The position numbers and the translations under genes were made by a program. This document shows positions 1 to 12,610 of a stretch of DNA of 64,000 nt, one piece after another. This DNA is from Thuidium tamariscinum (taxonomy: Eukaryota > Streptophyta > Bryopsida > Hypnales > Thuidiaceae), in assembly GCA_947034885.2 (NCBI GenBank), contig OX344752.2:19987386-20051385 (forward strand), given 5' to 3'. The notes beneath the pieces are model-generated. The model did not search any database. It was not told the DNA's origin and saw nothing but the letters and a program-made list of their open reading frames with translations. Each line of letters starts with the position of its first letter. Positions within the stretch are counted from its first letter, which is position 1.

Positions 1-947
1 AGATAGATTTGCAACAAGGTGGCAATTACATGCATTTACCTTAATGCACATTCAATTTTAGAAATGTTTAATTTGAAATCTTATAATTAATGTTTGAGGA
101 AGGTGAACTATACAATTGACTATTTGTACAAACCTAAGATCCTATGCATTCATGGCATTTACTATACATGCATATTTTATAAGACCTTCAAACTGTTTTT
201 ATAGCTTTTATAAACAAACTTCTATACATGTTATAAGCACGGATTTGAAAATTTTTAATGCATACAACATTATAGCATATAATAGGGAATAAATTATATC
301 TATCTTTAATATTTTGGCTATTATATATATATATTATATATATATATATATATAATGTATTATATAATGTATTATATAATGTATTATATTATGTAAAATA
401 TTATGTATATTATATATAATATTATATATATAAATATTTTGGCTATTGACAATATTATATATTCTGATTTATACAAATTTTTATCATTCCAATGCATAGC
501 ATAATATATTAAAAGAAAGACATTCTAAAGAATTAGTAGTGCTTATTTTGAATGGTTTCCTTATTGGTGTATTTATTTTTATTTTTTTGTTTTCTATAGT
601 TCAAATTTTGTTTCATTCTTTCAATAAAATACCAATTCATTAAAATGCATTCTATTTAGATATTATGTCAATAAGTCCTATATTTTAAAACATGTTTATA
701 TGATAAGTTATATTAAAATTATATTTTGACTCTCATCTTGTAGCAATTTGTCAACATATTCAAAACATTTACTTTCTAGTAACATTTCATCATTTTTGTA
801 TTAAATATTTGTTATAGACACTATCCCTTAGAAAACTTTGGCTTCAAGTTGTTTAAAAGTTAGGGACTATTTGTGAGAGAAATAAATGAAAATAAGGAAT
901 TCAACAATTTTTTTGAATATTAGTACAAATATTATACAACTATATGT
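1..947. other. AT-rich stretch, no gene seen
   Basis: No coding region is recognisable. The stretch is strongly AT-rich with many short homopolymer runs and holds a TA-rich simple repeat (annotated separately). Nothing else stands out. Confidence 0.6.
320..433. repeat. TA-rich simple repeat
   Basis: A run of TA dinucleotides is followed by about three copies of a 12-base unit, TATATAATGTAT, and further TA-rich sequence. This is an AT microsatellite with no gene in it. Confidence 0.85.
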
Positions 948-1684
948 GGGTCATTGCAAATTTGCAAGAAACATTGTCTATTTTCTATAGCCTTTTGGAA
1001 TTGGACACTTTTTTCTTTGGAAGTCCTATTTAATTAGAAATATATATTTTTTAAATATAAAAAATATGTCTAATGTATACACCTTAAAGAAGAAGGTACT
1101 TTATGAAGGAAAAGATTAGAAAAATTCTCTAAGTAGGAGAATTAGAAAAGTGCAAAATCTTATGAAAATGGACATATTTACATTTTAATTGTAAAATTAG
1201 GAAAAGTTATTTTTTTTAAATTTAAAAATTTTCAATTTGGGAAGAGTTGATGGTGATGAGATTCACCAAAAAAGTAATCTTAGCACCATCATCAATGTTC
1301 AAAAATTGCGTGCAATGGAAGTGTTGTTTTGCACGCATGTGGAGAACATAAAATATTATATTTTTAAATTTTTTTTGGTAGGAATATGCTTCTCTACTAT
1401 GCAAATGTACCATGAAAATTTCAGCTTAAAATCATTAAATTTGGGGACTCCTAATGTAGTAAAAAACCCTAAACCTCAATTTGTGACAAATTAACAAAAA
1501 TGAACTTTAAATATAAAATGATTTTTTTAATTTAAAAAAATGAGGGATGTGAAAACCATCAAGTTAGACAGGTCCAATAATGATATCATATTCTTAGATC
1601 TTTTAATTCTAAAGTTATAGTAGAAAAGAACAATGTTACTCTAATTGTGATGGAAAATAGGATTGGTGTTTCTTGCAATCACCC
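948..1684 (+). mobile_element. Non-autonomous DNA transposon, family C copy 1
   Basis: The left end reads GGGTCATTGCAA and TTGCAAGAAACA. The right end reads TGTTTCTTGCAATCACCC, so the ends are inverted copies of one another. The inside matches, in reverse orientation, the element at 15091-15819; shared blocks include AAGTGCAAAATCT and TGTATACACCT. The length, about 737 bp, is close to the other copy (729 bp). The flanks ATATGT on both sides could be a target duplication. No transposase is visible. Confidence 0.65.
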
Positions 1685-1806
1685 ATATGTATACATGTAT
1701 ATATATGTACATGCATACATGTATATATTTAGGAATGTAGATATGAAGGAATATATATACTTTTATAGATATAGACATACATGTATTCAAACCAATGTGG
1801 TTGTTA

Positions 1807-2293
1807 GAGCATCACCACCCGCTTGGGAAAACAAATGACTTCTTAAGAGGTGCTTCCAAAACAGTCCCACCTGTTTGCTTCTAAAGAGATGGTTCTAAAA
1901 CAGATGGCATGTTAGCAAGAGAGAGTGCAAGCACACTTTAACTGGCAAAATGATGTCATTTTGCAAGCCCCCCCTCCCAGCTGGCAAAACAAGTAACAAC
2001 ACTTCCAAAGAATCTTGGCGCAACTTCCCGCTATAGTTGCATTTACACTTCTACTATTGTTTTTACCTCGGTTGGAGGTTCTCGCAAGTTGAGCTTGCTA
2101 TTATTTTCATGTTCACATGCTTTTTAACTTGGTTGCAAGTTTTAACTGTTATTATTTTTACCATCTTTTGACCTATTAAGAGGTTGTGGGTGGGGTGGCT
2201 AGTTCAATCTAGTTGGCAAAACTAGAGCGCCCCACCATCCCCCCTCTACAAGCCAAATCCCATTTGTATTTTGCTAGGTGGTTGGGGATGCTC
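1807..2293. mobile_element. Tourist/Harbinger-like MITE
   Basis: The ends are inverted: GAGCATCACCACCCGC on the left and, read in reverse complement, GAGCATCCCCAACCACC on the right. Both ends are flanked by TTA, the target duplication usual for PIF/Harbinger (Tourist) elements. Length is about 487 bp with no open frame of note. Family assignment is inferred from end sequence and TTA only. Confidence 0.6.
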
Positions 2294-2444
2294 TTAATAT
2301 AGGCACTCATTATCCTTTATCTTTTGGTGAGTCTCAATGTGAATTGATATTAGTATTTGAAACCCTTGCTTTTAAAAATTAAATTAAAAATATAATAAGG
2401 ATATTTGATTGAGGTTTTGGCACATTGAGTAATTTTCCATTTAA

Positions 2445-3357
2445 CCCCTAAAGTCCCAAAGTCCCCTCGGGGGACACTTGGGATTTCGGGTAGGCTCGTG
2501 TGACCTGGAATTTTGACCTAAGTTTTTGAAATTTTTTTTGAAGATAGGAAATTGCATCAACTTTCTAAAAATATAATTTTTTTTTCAATCGATGCCTGGG
2601 AGCAGAAGTTTTGCCATCCGAAGTCAAAAAAACAATTCAATGGGTAGAAGAAAAAAACCACAAAAAAATGAATTTTTTTTTTTCAATTTTTTTTCTGAAA
2701 GATTATGTTTTTGTCTACATTTGAAGCTTTAATTCATCCTATCTGGACTAATAATGAAAAAGTTATGGACAATCTTGTTTTTTGGGCAATCTAAGCATCT
2801 TCTTCAAAAAACAACTTACAGAATTCATTTTTGAATGCAATTTTGAATTTTTTTGAATTTTTTTTCTTACCAAGGTTAAGTTTGTTTTCAACAACAATCC
2901 CACCGTTGGAATTATGATTTTTTAATTCCATCTAAGGGCTATCAACAATTTAGTATTTCGTTCAACTTTGGACCTACTTCTACTTAACAATTTTTTTATA
3001 TGTGAAAATCAGGTTTTGACATTCCGAAATTTTTTTCCCCAAATCTCAATTCAAATGTTCAACATAAATTTTTTAAAACTTTATGGTGTGTAGTGAAAAA
3101 AAAATCCACAAATGGCCGTCAAAGTCACTTGAAAGCAGTTGAAAAAAACTTTTTTTTCCAACTTCAAATGCAAATATCTTCCAATCCATAAGGTCAAAGT
3201 TCATGAAATTCTTACCACATGATTTGAGACAAGTAAAGTACAAGATCCTACGGTTAGATTCTAAGGAAAAAGTTTTTTTTGGTTTCTTGAGTGATTGTAG
3301 CAAAAATGGCAGTTTTCAGTGGTTTCAGAGCCATAAAATGCCTTGGTACTTTAGGGG
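2445..3357. mobile_element. TTAA-flanked element, family F copy 1
   Basis: TTAA lies directly outside both ends (2441-2444 and 3358-3361). The inverted ends are CCCCTAAAGTCCCAAAG on the left and, in reverse complement, CCCCTAAAGTACCAAGG on the right. A TTAA target plus ends starting CCC resembles piggyBac-type elements, but no transposase is seen, so that link is only suggestive. Length is about 913 bp, AT-rich with many T and A runs. Confidence 0.6.
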
Positions 3358-4993
3358 TTAAGTATACTAGACACAAGTCAAATATTAACCTTGAAAAGAT
3401 AAGGAGGTCAAAATGTGACAATGGATGACTTTTCAAATCCTTGTAGAAATGGTAAATGCACCTATAGGTCAAAAAATTTGATCATTTTTAGCATAGAACC
3501 ATAATGATAGGTCTCATCATTTCAAAATTATAATACTAGAAACCAACACTGATTGTATTTAACCTTCTAAAGATATTGCAACCCTAAAAAGTCTAATGGA
3601 TGACTTCACTATTAATTGTAGGAACAAAAATACATCTACTCATTCAATGTATTTTGATGACTACCTAGGTTACGATGGTCATGCCTTTCTAGAATTAAAT
3701 ATCAACATCTACTAGAGATGAGATTTGAGGCCTCAAAAGGGCCGTTTTCAGGTCTGTTCTCGGAACTATTACCAAATTGTTGGTTGTTGTCAAGTCAACA
3801 ATTATCAAAAATAAATAAAAATAAAAATTGGTATTAAAATATTAAAAAGTCCAAAAATAATAATTTTCTTAATGACATGGTACAATCGCAACCACATCAG
3901 ATTCTTGTGTTTCTACGTTCATATAGTTTGAAAACTCGTAGTCTCTTGAAGACCTCAAATCTCTTCTAATGACTATATTCAAATTAACATGAATAAAGCA
4001 AAGAGGGCTTGAAAAATTCCTCCAATGGAAGAAGCCCGCCTAAAAACCAGAAAAACTGACTGCCAACCCAATTGTTGTAAATTAGATGAAGGGATTTCAT
4101 GTTCTTTTGAGTATTAAATATACTGGTATTGAAATTTTGAAACAAAACCTGTTCTTCAAACAGGCAATCTGATCTCCAAATGTTACATAATCCGCACTCT
4201 AATTGTCCCTTCATTTGGAGAATCGAAACTAAAAATATACTACAATTTTACAAATCTTGTCATAGTCTCCTTTATTTCTGTAAATGTAATTTACCGCTGG
4301 ACAAATTACATTCTGTAATGAAAGTTGAACTTACTATCCTCTCAAAAGATAGCACCTGCCTTGGTTTGCATTAGTAGTCCCCCCTTCAATCCTCCTCTCA
4401 AAAACTTACAAGCCATTGATTGTTTAAAAAAAAATTGCTGACCTTCGAAATTATTGTTCATTTCTCAAAGAATCACAAGTTGTTGATTTCGTGAGATTTA
4501 ATCTGAGCCGTCCAAATATGGATACATATACAAAAATGAATATTGAGTATAGATATTGTAGTAAATATTGGATATGGATACAATACTAGATATGGATATT
4601 GAATAACAATACGCATACTAAATACGGGATTGAAAATCCCATATTGATTGTCAATTGCATTGGCTTTTGAAAATTACATGGGGGGAGGGGGAAACAAGGG
4701 AGTAGAATAAAAAATTCAAATTTTTAAATTAAATTTTTTGTGGTGTGTGTTTGAGTTAATAATTTTCTTAAATTTAAAATTCTTTTAGGTAGGTAGTGAG
4801 GCCTCATGGTACCTTTGCCTCACTACCCACTCAAAAGACAAGTTTTGACAATATTGAGGTAACCTACTATGATAAAAACAAGTGTTATTCTTTGAATCTA
4901 CCATTTTGAGTGTTCATTGTAGGTTTCTTTTAACACAAGCTATAATTTAAGGTAGAACCATGTATTCCCAATTGGGGATCTATATCTAACTTA
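3358..4993. other. AT-rich stretch, no gene seen
   Basis: No exon, RNA gene or clear element is recognised. Fragments resembling other AT-rich repeats of the window occur (for example near 3380-3610), but no ends could be defined. Confidence 0.5.
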
Positions 4994-5265
4994 AGGTGGG
5001 TACACCTAAAAGCGCCACTTATTCATACTATGTCTAGTTACTATTATTAATTTGTTTAGATTTCCATGCAGTCTTGTTGGCAAGTGAAAGCATGTTCCAA
5101 TGCACCAAAGAATGTAGGATTTGGATACCGTATGCAAAAGTTATTAATGGTCAAAGTCTATTTCTAAAAGCGCCATCTATAGTATGTAAACATGACTGAT
5201 TTTTGAAAGTATGTGCACTATAGATGGCACTTTTAGGAATGTGGTACTTTGGGGTGTACCTACCT
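4994..5265 (+). mobile_element. MITE family A copy 1
   Basis: A 272-bp element with inverted ends AGGTGGGTACACC and GGTGTACCTACCT and TA directly outside both ends. Inside, AAAGCGCCATCTATAGT near 5168 is the inverted match of ACTATAGATGGCACTTT near 5220, giving a second hairpin. Two more copies of almost identical length lie at 7690 and 9214. It is non-autonomous; the superfamily is unclear (the TA target would suit Tc1/mariner). Confidence 0.85.
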
Positions 5266-7083
5266 TATAGGATGTAGCTATTTCCAACTAAGGCTAGAAG
5301 AGATTTCCAATCAAAATTTGGAATGTACTTTTTCCCCATATTCAAGATTAGGACTAATAAGGTCATGACACATGTTCCAAAGTGTCATAAAGTATCTGGA
5401 AAGTACTAAGTAGGAAAGTAGTCTCGGCTATGATCCAACTTAGAAGACTCTAGACATTGGCTATGGGTTCAAAGCACTTTTTGGCTTCCAAAAATCTTAG
5501 TAATTTTAGTTTTGGGAATAAAATTATGGAAAATTTACAACCTTTGTATTTCCTATCTTTCTACATGGGAAAAATTTGTATAGCCTCATACTCTTCATGA
5601 TCTATTTTAGAATTGCTTAAGTGATTGGATATAGGTGGTTCTACTTTATTTATGAGTGATCATTCCAACAATTATTGGTGCACTACCAAATGAATCTTTT
5701 TTTCCATTACAAAACCCTAAATGCCTAAGGCCACCAAAATCTAGTGATTACAAAACTTTGAAGCTAGATAAAACCTAACCAAGTTGTTATATCTAATACA
5801 TTATATTTCTAGAAACTTCTTTTTAAAGTCTAGTTAAAGTATCAAAAACACAATCTTGAAAATGATTGATTGTGATTTTTCTATTCAAGATTTTGTGTAA
5901 GAGTGGCCATTGCAATCTTAACTGTCCATAGTGCTGAGGATGAGCCTCAAATACACTAAATCTTGGAGATGAAAACACATTAGGAATTCATTTTTAAAAA
6001 ATTGTAAAGTAGATTTTGAGAAGTCATAAATTGATTGGATTTATGAAAATTTGGCTCTTTAACCTCATTTTTTTTATAACCAACTTTTTAGATTTGACAT
6101 GTGAAAAGAAGATTGAAAGACTTCAACCTACTTTTACACCCTCATGATCAAACATTATAATCTTTCAATCCATAAGTCATATTGTTGTATTTTCTTTTCC
6201 TAAGTGATCCTAACATATTTGGTTTGAATTTGTATGGTTATGTTTAAAAAAAACTAATAAAGTTTATCAAAATGTTGCATTTTTGTTCAATTTAGAGCAA
6301 ATTCTTAGAAGCTCAAAAACAATTGTAGGCATTTAGAGGCTAAAAAAACATGAATTATTCCATCATCCAACTTCCAATCAATCTTTGCATATATGGCATT
6401 TGAAATTGCACCCACACTAAAACCACCATCATTACTCTGTCTACATCCTCCAAATCAACATATTCCTATGCAAAAGAAACATTTTTAGAATCTCTACTAG
6501 AAAAACACTTGACCCTCCATAACTTTTGCATATAATATCCATGTGCTACATTTTTGGTGCATTAGAACTTCCTTTCACTTGCCAACAAATAAATATGAAA
6601 ATTTGATCAATTTAACAACAGTAACAAGGCAAAGTAGCAAAGAGTGGTGCTTTCATGAGTACAAATCTTAAGTGACTTGAAGTTTAGGTCAAGGCACCAA
6701 CAACCAATTATTTTAGCAATTTTGAATTAGATTGTGTACAATATAAGGTCGTGGAAATTTTTCCCATGTAAAAAGATAGAAAATGTCGGAATAGCAAAAT
6801 TTTCAAAATTTCATTCTCCAAATTGAAACTGTTGTGAATATTGGGATTCCAAACGTACTCTTGACTACTATCTAGCATCTAAAATCTTTTGATTTTAATC
6901 ACTCAAGAATTACTCTTCCACTCACTACTTCCTACTTTCTTATTCACTAATTTAGAATAAGTGTCATAACCTTATTAGTCTCAACCTCATAAAGAATTTT
7001 AAAAAAATGCATTCTAAACTTTGATTGGAAACACTGCAACTCTACAAGCACTATAAGAAATTGCAGAATGGTATGATTGTTAA
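5266..7083. other. AT-rich stretch, no gene seen
   Basis: Only short unrelated open frames occur. No gene, RNA or bounded repeat could be supported. Confidence 0.5.
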
Positions 7084-8093
7084 CCCTTACATGATAGACC
7101 TATAATGAATGATTTCAAGCCTCATTGCTCATCACTGAGTTTGTTGCCATTTTTGAACTAGATATGCATGAAAAATTTTATATTTATTTCTTAAAGATGA
7201 AATTACATGTCTTCTACACTTCACAAAAATGATAGATTTTTTTTTTGTGGAGAATTATTTTTTCTTAGAATTTCTGAAAAAAAGTGAAGAAAAAGCACAT
7301 GAAATGGAAAATTATTTCAAAAAATCTGAAAATTTCACCATGGGTGTATATTACAGTGACAAACATTATGGTGTAAACTCATTTTTGTGTCATTATATGT
7401 TTTGAATACAATAGACTTTGAAAATACATTCAAAGTTCAAAATGCTACAAATATATTCAATATTAGAACTTTTTTCAAAATTCAAATTGGAGTTGAAACT
7501 AGAATATAGGACCTTCATTTTGCTAGTTGGACTCAAATTCAAAGGAAGTCATTTTTGTAGAAAAATTTCAAATTTAGAGTGGGGAACAACTTCCCAAAAT
7601 ATACCAAAATAGCATATTTTGTGATTTGTTTTTTTTCTAATGTCTCATTAACACGAAGACAAACTCTAGCAAGACTACAAAATCAACTAAGGTGGGTACA
7701 CCCAAAAGCGCCACTTATTCTTACTATGCCTAGGTCTTGTTATCATGCTGTTCAGATTTTTATACAGTCTTGTTGGTGAGTGAAAGCATGTTCCAACGCA
7801 TCAAAGAACAAAAGATTTGGATACCGTATGCAAAAGTTATTAACAATCAAAGTCTATTTCTGAAAGCGCCATCTACAGTCTGGGTACATGATTGATTTTG
7901 GAAATGTATGCATATTGTAGATGGCGCTTTAAGGTCAGGTGCCATTTTGGGTGTACCTATCTTAAGTACTCTTCATAACCCTCCATAAAAAGTCAGCAAG
8001 CAAAAAAATGGATGAAAAAACACTTTCAATCTATCTTCAGATCATCTTCTAGTCATCCAAAAGCTACGAATTGATGGTGGCCATATTTAGGGG
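7084..8093. mobile_element. Possible TTAA-flanked element (family F) carrying a nested MITE A
   Basis: TTAA lies at 7080-7083 and 8094-8097, and the ends begin CCCTTACAT and, reverse complemented, CCCCTAAATATGG. The end match is weak. A family A MITE (7690-7962) sits inside, so the older element would be about 735 bp without it. The call rests mainly on likeness to the better copies at 2445 and 10751. Confidence 0.35.
7690..7962 (+). mobile_element. MITE family A copy 2
   Basis: A 273-bp copy with ends AGGTGGGTACACCC and GGGTGTACCTATCT, TA outside both ends, and the same inner hairpin (AAAGCGCCATCTACAGT against TGTAGATGGCGCTTT). It is highly similar along its length to the copies at 4994 and 9214. 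Confidence 0.85.
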
Positions 8094-8272
8094 TTAAGAC
8101 TTGAGTTGTTCACAATGAGTTGCCTAGTGCTAGACACAGTGAAAAGCCTTCATTCCTCTTCAGGCCTCCCATGATGTAAGAGCCCTAGCCTTCAGGTTTT
8201 GGCTCCACCCTCGCCTTCATTCCAAGGCTCTCAAATCACAAGTCTAGAGACCTTGAGGGAAGCCTCTCAGTA

Positions 8273-8618
8273 AGATAGAAGCACCCATTATTTTCAGTGT
8301 ATCCATAGTTTGGCATTAGAGTTTCTTACAAAGTGTCCCCACTAGTACCTTGAAATTTTAGTTGTGATTGGTAGGCTCTGATTATTTTAGATTTTGGTGT
8401 GAGAATCCAGGCAGATTTACTAGGAGTGCAGATTTAAGTGCTCTACTAAGTCCTACTTTGAAAATTCACAGAAATTAGATGCCTTGTCCAAAAATTATAA
8501 TTTTTTTTTTAAATTCATGATTTTCAGTTGCCAATACTACAAAAATATTCTTTATAGGAAAAGGTGCCTCCAACTATGCTGAAACTGCTAACTTTGGCTG
8601 TAATGGGTGCTTCTACCT
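8273..8618. mobile_element. MITE family H copy 1
   Basis: Inverted ends AGATAGAAGCACCCATTA (left) and, in reverse complement, AGGTAGAAGCACCCATTA (right) are flanked by TA. Length is about 346 bp. The ends resemble those of family A (AGGTGGGTACACCC). Related sequence recurs near 37870-38130, and a shorter piece near 20055-20105. Confidence 0.7.
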
Positions 8619-9066
8619 TATACCTTATTACTACTGTAGTACAAACTTGTTGCAAACATTGATTGAACTAACATCGATTGAGCTTAGGAGAAAATATTTT
8701 GGATGAAATATGTTGGATGAAAAATTGATCATATTTGTGACGATATTTATTTAATATAATAGATAACTTATGGGCACGCATCCCTTATAATTCTGATTCT
8801 CAGTGGACTACATGACCATGATGTTCAGGCCTCTCTGCAGACGCAGCAGCCTTTGTCCAAAAGGACCGAGTTGGTGAATCTCTGTTCCATCTGTGCTCAG
8901 GATGCCTGCTCTTTGGACAAGAAACAAATGGCTCCATTGTTGCCAAGCTTTGGAGCTTAGTGCGTCACTCCCAAAAGATAACCATCCAATAATGCTTGTA
9001 CTCTTCACCACGGAAGTGGTCATCATCCATCACCGGACAAGGCTTAATCCTGAAATGACTTGGAGA

Positions 9067-9081
9067 CACACACACACACAC
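9067..9081. repeat. CA microsatellite
   Basis: A short run of alternating C and A, about seven dinucleotides, in non-coding DNA. Confidence 0.8.
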
Positions 9082-9213
9082 AAAATGCACTTTGGATGAC
9101 ATTTAGCATCTTGAGGTGATGCAAAAAAATAGTAATTTATCCAAATTTTATGAGATGGACTTCTTTGACAAACTCAAGGTGGTGTTGGAAATCCTCTCTT
9201 TGGGAGGACATTA

Positions 9214-9485
9214 AGGTAGTACACCCAAAGGCGCCAGTTTTTCATACTGTGCCTAGTTCCTGTTATTATGTTGTTCAAGTTTTCTTACAGTCTTGTTGGT
9301 GAGTGAAAGCATGTTCCAACACACCAAAGAACAGTGGATTTGCATACTGTATGCAAAAGTTATTAATAGTCAAAGTCTGTTTCTGAAAGCGCCATCTACA
9401 GTTTGGGTACATGACTGATTTTGAAAATGTATGCATGTTGTAGATGGTGCTTTAAGGTCAGGTGCCATTTTGGGTGTACCTACCT
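9214..9485 (+). mobile_element. MITE family A copy 3
   Basis: A 272-bp copy with ends AGGTAGTACACCC and GGGTGTACCTACCT and TA on both sides, directly abutting the family B element to its right. It has the same inner hairpin as copies 1 and 2. Confidence 0.85.
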
Positions 9486-9488
9486 TAA

Positions 9489-9734
9489 ATCCTACCATCA
9501 AAGGTGGCCCAGCATGGTGGATTTACCTTGGGTGAAAATGTAGGAATTTTTTATTTTTTGCAAATAATTTTTTTTTTTGCAAATTATGAATTCATATTTG
9601 CAATTAGAGACCCTGAATTAGCTAAGAGAGGTCTAGAGCATACCCTAGACATAACACAAACCAGGGGGCTTTTTTTCACTTTTACCTCAAAAAACTCAAA
9701 ATTACCTTGCTAGGCCCACCTTTGATGGTAGGAT
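9489..9734 (+). mobile_element. MITE family B copy 1
   Basis: Inverted ends ATCCTACCATCAAAGGTGG and CCACCTTTGATGGTAGGAT are flanked by TTAA on both sides. Length is 246 bp. A second copy lies at 41840-42073 in the opposite orientation. Both copies hold an open frame through most of their length (9504-9713 here) with similar predicted peptides. The left flank is shared with the end of MITE A copy 3. Confidence 0.8.
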
Positions 9735-10750
9735 TTAACGTCCTCCCTCTCTTTGTGGTATTGTTGACTTGTCTACTTTGTAAGATGCTTAACTTCTAAA
9801 TGTCCTAGGGGGACTTAAACTGCCCTCTCATAGTTTCAAGTCCAATTCAAAGTCTTGCAACTTTTGCATCCAATGTCCAAATCCAGTAAAACTTGTTGGA
9901 AGACTTGCATGCACTTTCTTCTAGTTTGTGTGGTAAATTTTTTTTTCCAGATGAAGCGAAGATGTACTCTTTTTTTGGAAGTCAATTGAAGTTTTCAAGT
10001 TCAATTTGAGTTCCTACATTTGATAGCTGCAACTTTTTGGGCTTGTATCTCCTTCATCCAATGTTTCTTTTCAATGAAATTTGTTGTATTATGTTTTCCA
10101 TTGAAGTCTAGTTATTGTGGTAAATTTTCATGTCAATCCAAATTGTTTGAATGTTTGGGAGCAATTTGTAGTTTGAAATCCCAACATTTTTGGATTATAG
10201 TGAACTTTAGCAACTTCTTTCTTCTTCATATAATGTCTGTAATGTTTCCAATAATGTTTTGTAGCCAAAATTTGTGCATAATAGTCTAGTTTGTGTGGCT
10301 AAAATTTCATATCAATTCAAGAAGTTATCAGTGTTTAGGAAACAATTTAATAGAAGGAGGTTTAGCCTTAGATGTATTTTTTGCAACCTTTTTTTTTTCC
10401 TATTTTATGACATTTTGAAGACATTTTGAAGACACAATGAATCAATTGAATGATATTTTCTTTTACCTAAAGTATTTCTTTGTATGCTAGTTTTGAATCA
10501 CTTTATAGTTTCAAGTTTTTTCATTGGAGTAGGTTTGGAAGTCAAATTTGACCTCCACATGTTTTGCAAGGAAAATTTTAGCATCCTTTTTCATTACTAA
10601 ACATTATAATCTTACAATCTATTTGTTCAAATGATTCCAAATTTGATTCATGTCATCTACAACATGTACACTACAAGGTTGTTTGGTTGGGATTTCTATA
10701 CCTTAGAGACATTTAGATCCATAATATTCCAAATGCAATGATGTCTTTAA
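9735..10750. other. AT-rich stretch, no gene seen
   Basis: No gene or bounded element is recognised. The longest open frame (10020-10289) looks like random AT-rich reading, with no recognisable domain. Confidence 0.5.
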
Positions 10751-11550
10751 CCCCTAACTACTTGAGTGACTATATATGGTTGTGAAAAAAATTTCACCTC
10801 AAATTTGAATGGGCAATTAAATTCCTTTGACCACTATGAAATTTTTTTTAGGCAATTTTTAGTGTTAACTATAGGAAACTTTCATTTTTTACAGAAAAAA
10901 GTAAATATTTGATTATTTAGGGATCTTCAAAGGCATGTAAGTAACATTAGTGGAGGGTAAAGCTTGCCAATTTTATTTTTTTTCCACTTTAGTGCACAAC
11001 TTACCAATTTCACTTGATTTGAGATCTAAGAAATTGTACTTATCCAAATGATTTGAAAATGGTCCCAGTAGAAAGAGTAAAGTACTTTCATCATTTTCAC
11101 CATTGAAAATTTCAACATACAAGTGTTGATTTGAAGATTTTTAGTTATAGAAAAAATTTGTATTACAACAATTGCAAGGTGGATTGTATAATGAATTTGA
11201 TAGCTTTTCAAGTGAAATTAAGTTTCTTGAAAGTACATTTTAGTGTGCTAACACTATTTGTATTTGTTCATGTTACCATTAATTCCAAAAAACTTTAATA
11301 TATAAATTTCTAAAACATTGTGGAGAGAAGCAACATACTAAAAATAGAAAACACACATTTCTCTTGTTATAATCTCACAACTCCTTTGCAATTTTGCACT
11401 CAAAATTGGTTTGTAGACTAATGTGCAAGCTCTTAAAACATCTATGCAGTTTGATTTTGAAAAAAAAGAAATTTGCTTCATTGAAGATTACTAGAAGCCA
11501 ATGTTCTTTTTCTTAAGGAAAACACTTGCCAAGGCTTAGGCACTTAGGGG
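10751..11550. mobile_element. TTAA-flanked element, family F copy 2
   Basis: TTAA flanks both ends. The left end is CCCCTAACTACTTGAG and the right end, reverse complemented, is CCCCTAAGTGCCTAAGC. A second right-end-like sequence (GGGCTTTTAGGGG then TTAA) lies 32 bp further on at 11582, which may belong to another copy. Length is about 800 bp with no coding sequence seen. Confidence 0.5.
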
Positions 11551-11909
11551 TTAAACCCTAAAGGGCCTTGGGCTTTTAGGGGTTAATTGGCCAAGGATTG
11601 CTATATAGTGTATTTTAGAAACTTCAAGCTCTTTGCTTTTGATGTGAATTTGAGCCATATAAATGATCTTTTTTTTAATTTGACCTTAAATAGTGAAATA
11701 AAGATAATAGACTTTAGCTTCTATTTCAACTTGAAATTTTTTAAAATCCCCCAAATTAAATATTTTATTGCAATTTGAGCTTGGGGCCTATCACCATGGT
11801 CTATTGATAGTATAAAAATATAAAGTACAATATTTTACTCCATAATATTCCACAATCTTGCATATAGTTGTTGTGAAAATTAGAGATTTTTTGAGTTGAT
11901 TTTGAATTA

Positions 11910-12610
11910 GGGATTGTTGTAAGAAACACTTGTTGGTTTTGGCTCAAGATAGTCTAAATACTTAAGTATTATAACTTTGGGAATAATTTTTAAAAATGAA
12001 ACAAAATATTTTTAATTTTTAAATTATTCAAGAAATTGTATGTGGAGAAATTTAGATCTAGAATAATTTATCTTTAAGAGTTCTATACACAAAGATTACC
12101 AAGAAAATGGACACTTTGATGTTTGATTTTTATAAAATGGCAAAAAAAATTTAATCTTCCCCCAAAATAACATTTTTTGTTCCTTCTCATCTATTTTTAT
12201 ATTCCAAAAAATAAATCATGTTCTTTGCACTTTTGCAAAAATGTACACTTTGAACACATGTGGAAGGTGGATTCTTTACTATTTAAAAAAAATCTTTTTT
12301 AGAATTTTATAGCTTTAGTAGAAGTCTTTGCATCCCAATTTTGAATTTCAAATTTTCATTTTTGGATAGAAAATAATACTAAAATCCTTCCAAATAGCAA
12401 AGGTAGACATCCATTGGGGTGTTGTTTAAAATTAATAAAATAGTTCTTAGGAAAACCAAAAAATTATTCAACTCCCTCTGCAACTATTACATGTACCTTC
12501 ACTTCGAGTTTCATAAAAAATGGAAAATTGATGAAAAAGTTACAAGCAGAAAACCACCTATTTGAGGTCCAAGGTCCAAAGAATTGTACAAGTGTTTCTT
12601 GCAATCACCC
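11910..12610 (+). mobile_element. Non-autonomous DNA transposon, family D copy 1
   Basis: Inverted ends are GGGATTGTTGTAAGAAACAC and GTGTTTCTTGCAATCACCC, flanked by TTA on both sides. The last 200 bp resemble the last 200 bp of the element at 21470-22478, including the block GTAGACAT and the right end. The ends also match family C, whose interior differs. Length is about 701 bp. Confidence 0.6.

Noticed and set aside
9504-9713. Open frame in MITE B copy 1 as a host gene
   Set aside because: It is confined between transposon ends and is repeated in the other copy; kept as an observation rather than called a gene.
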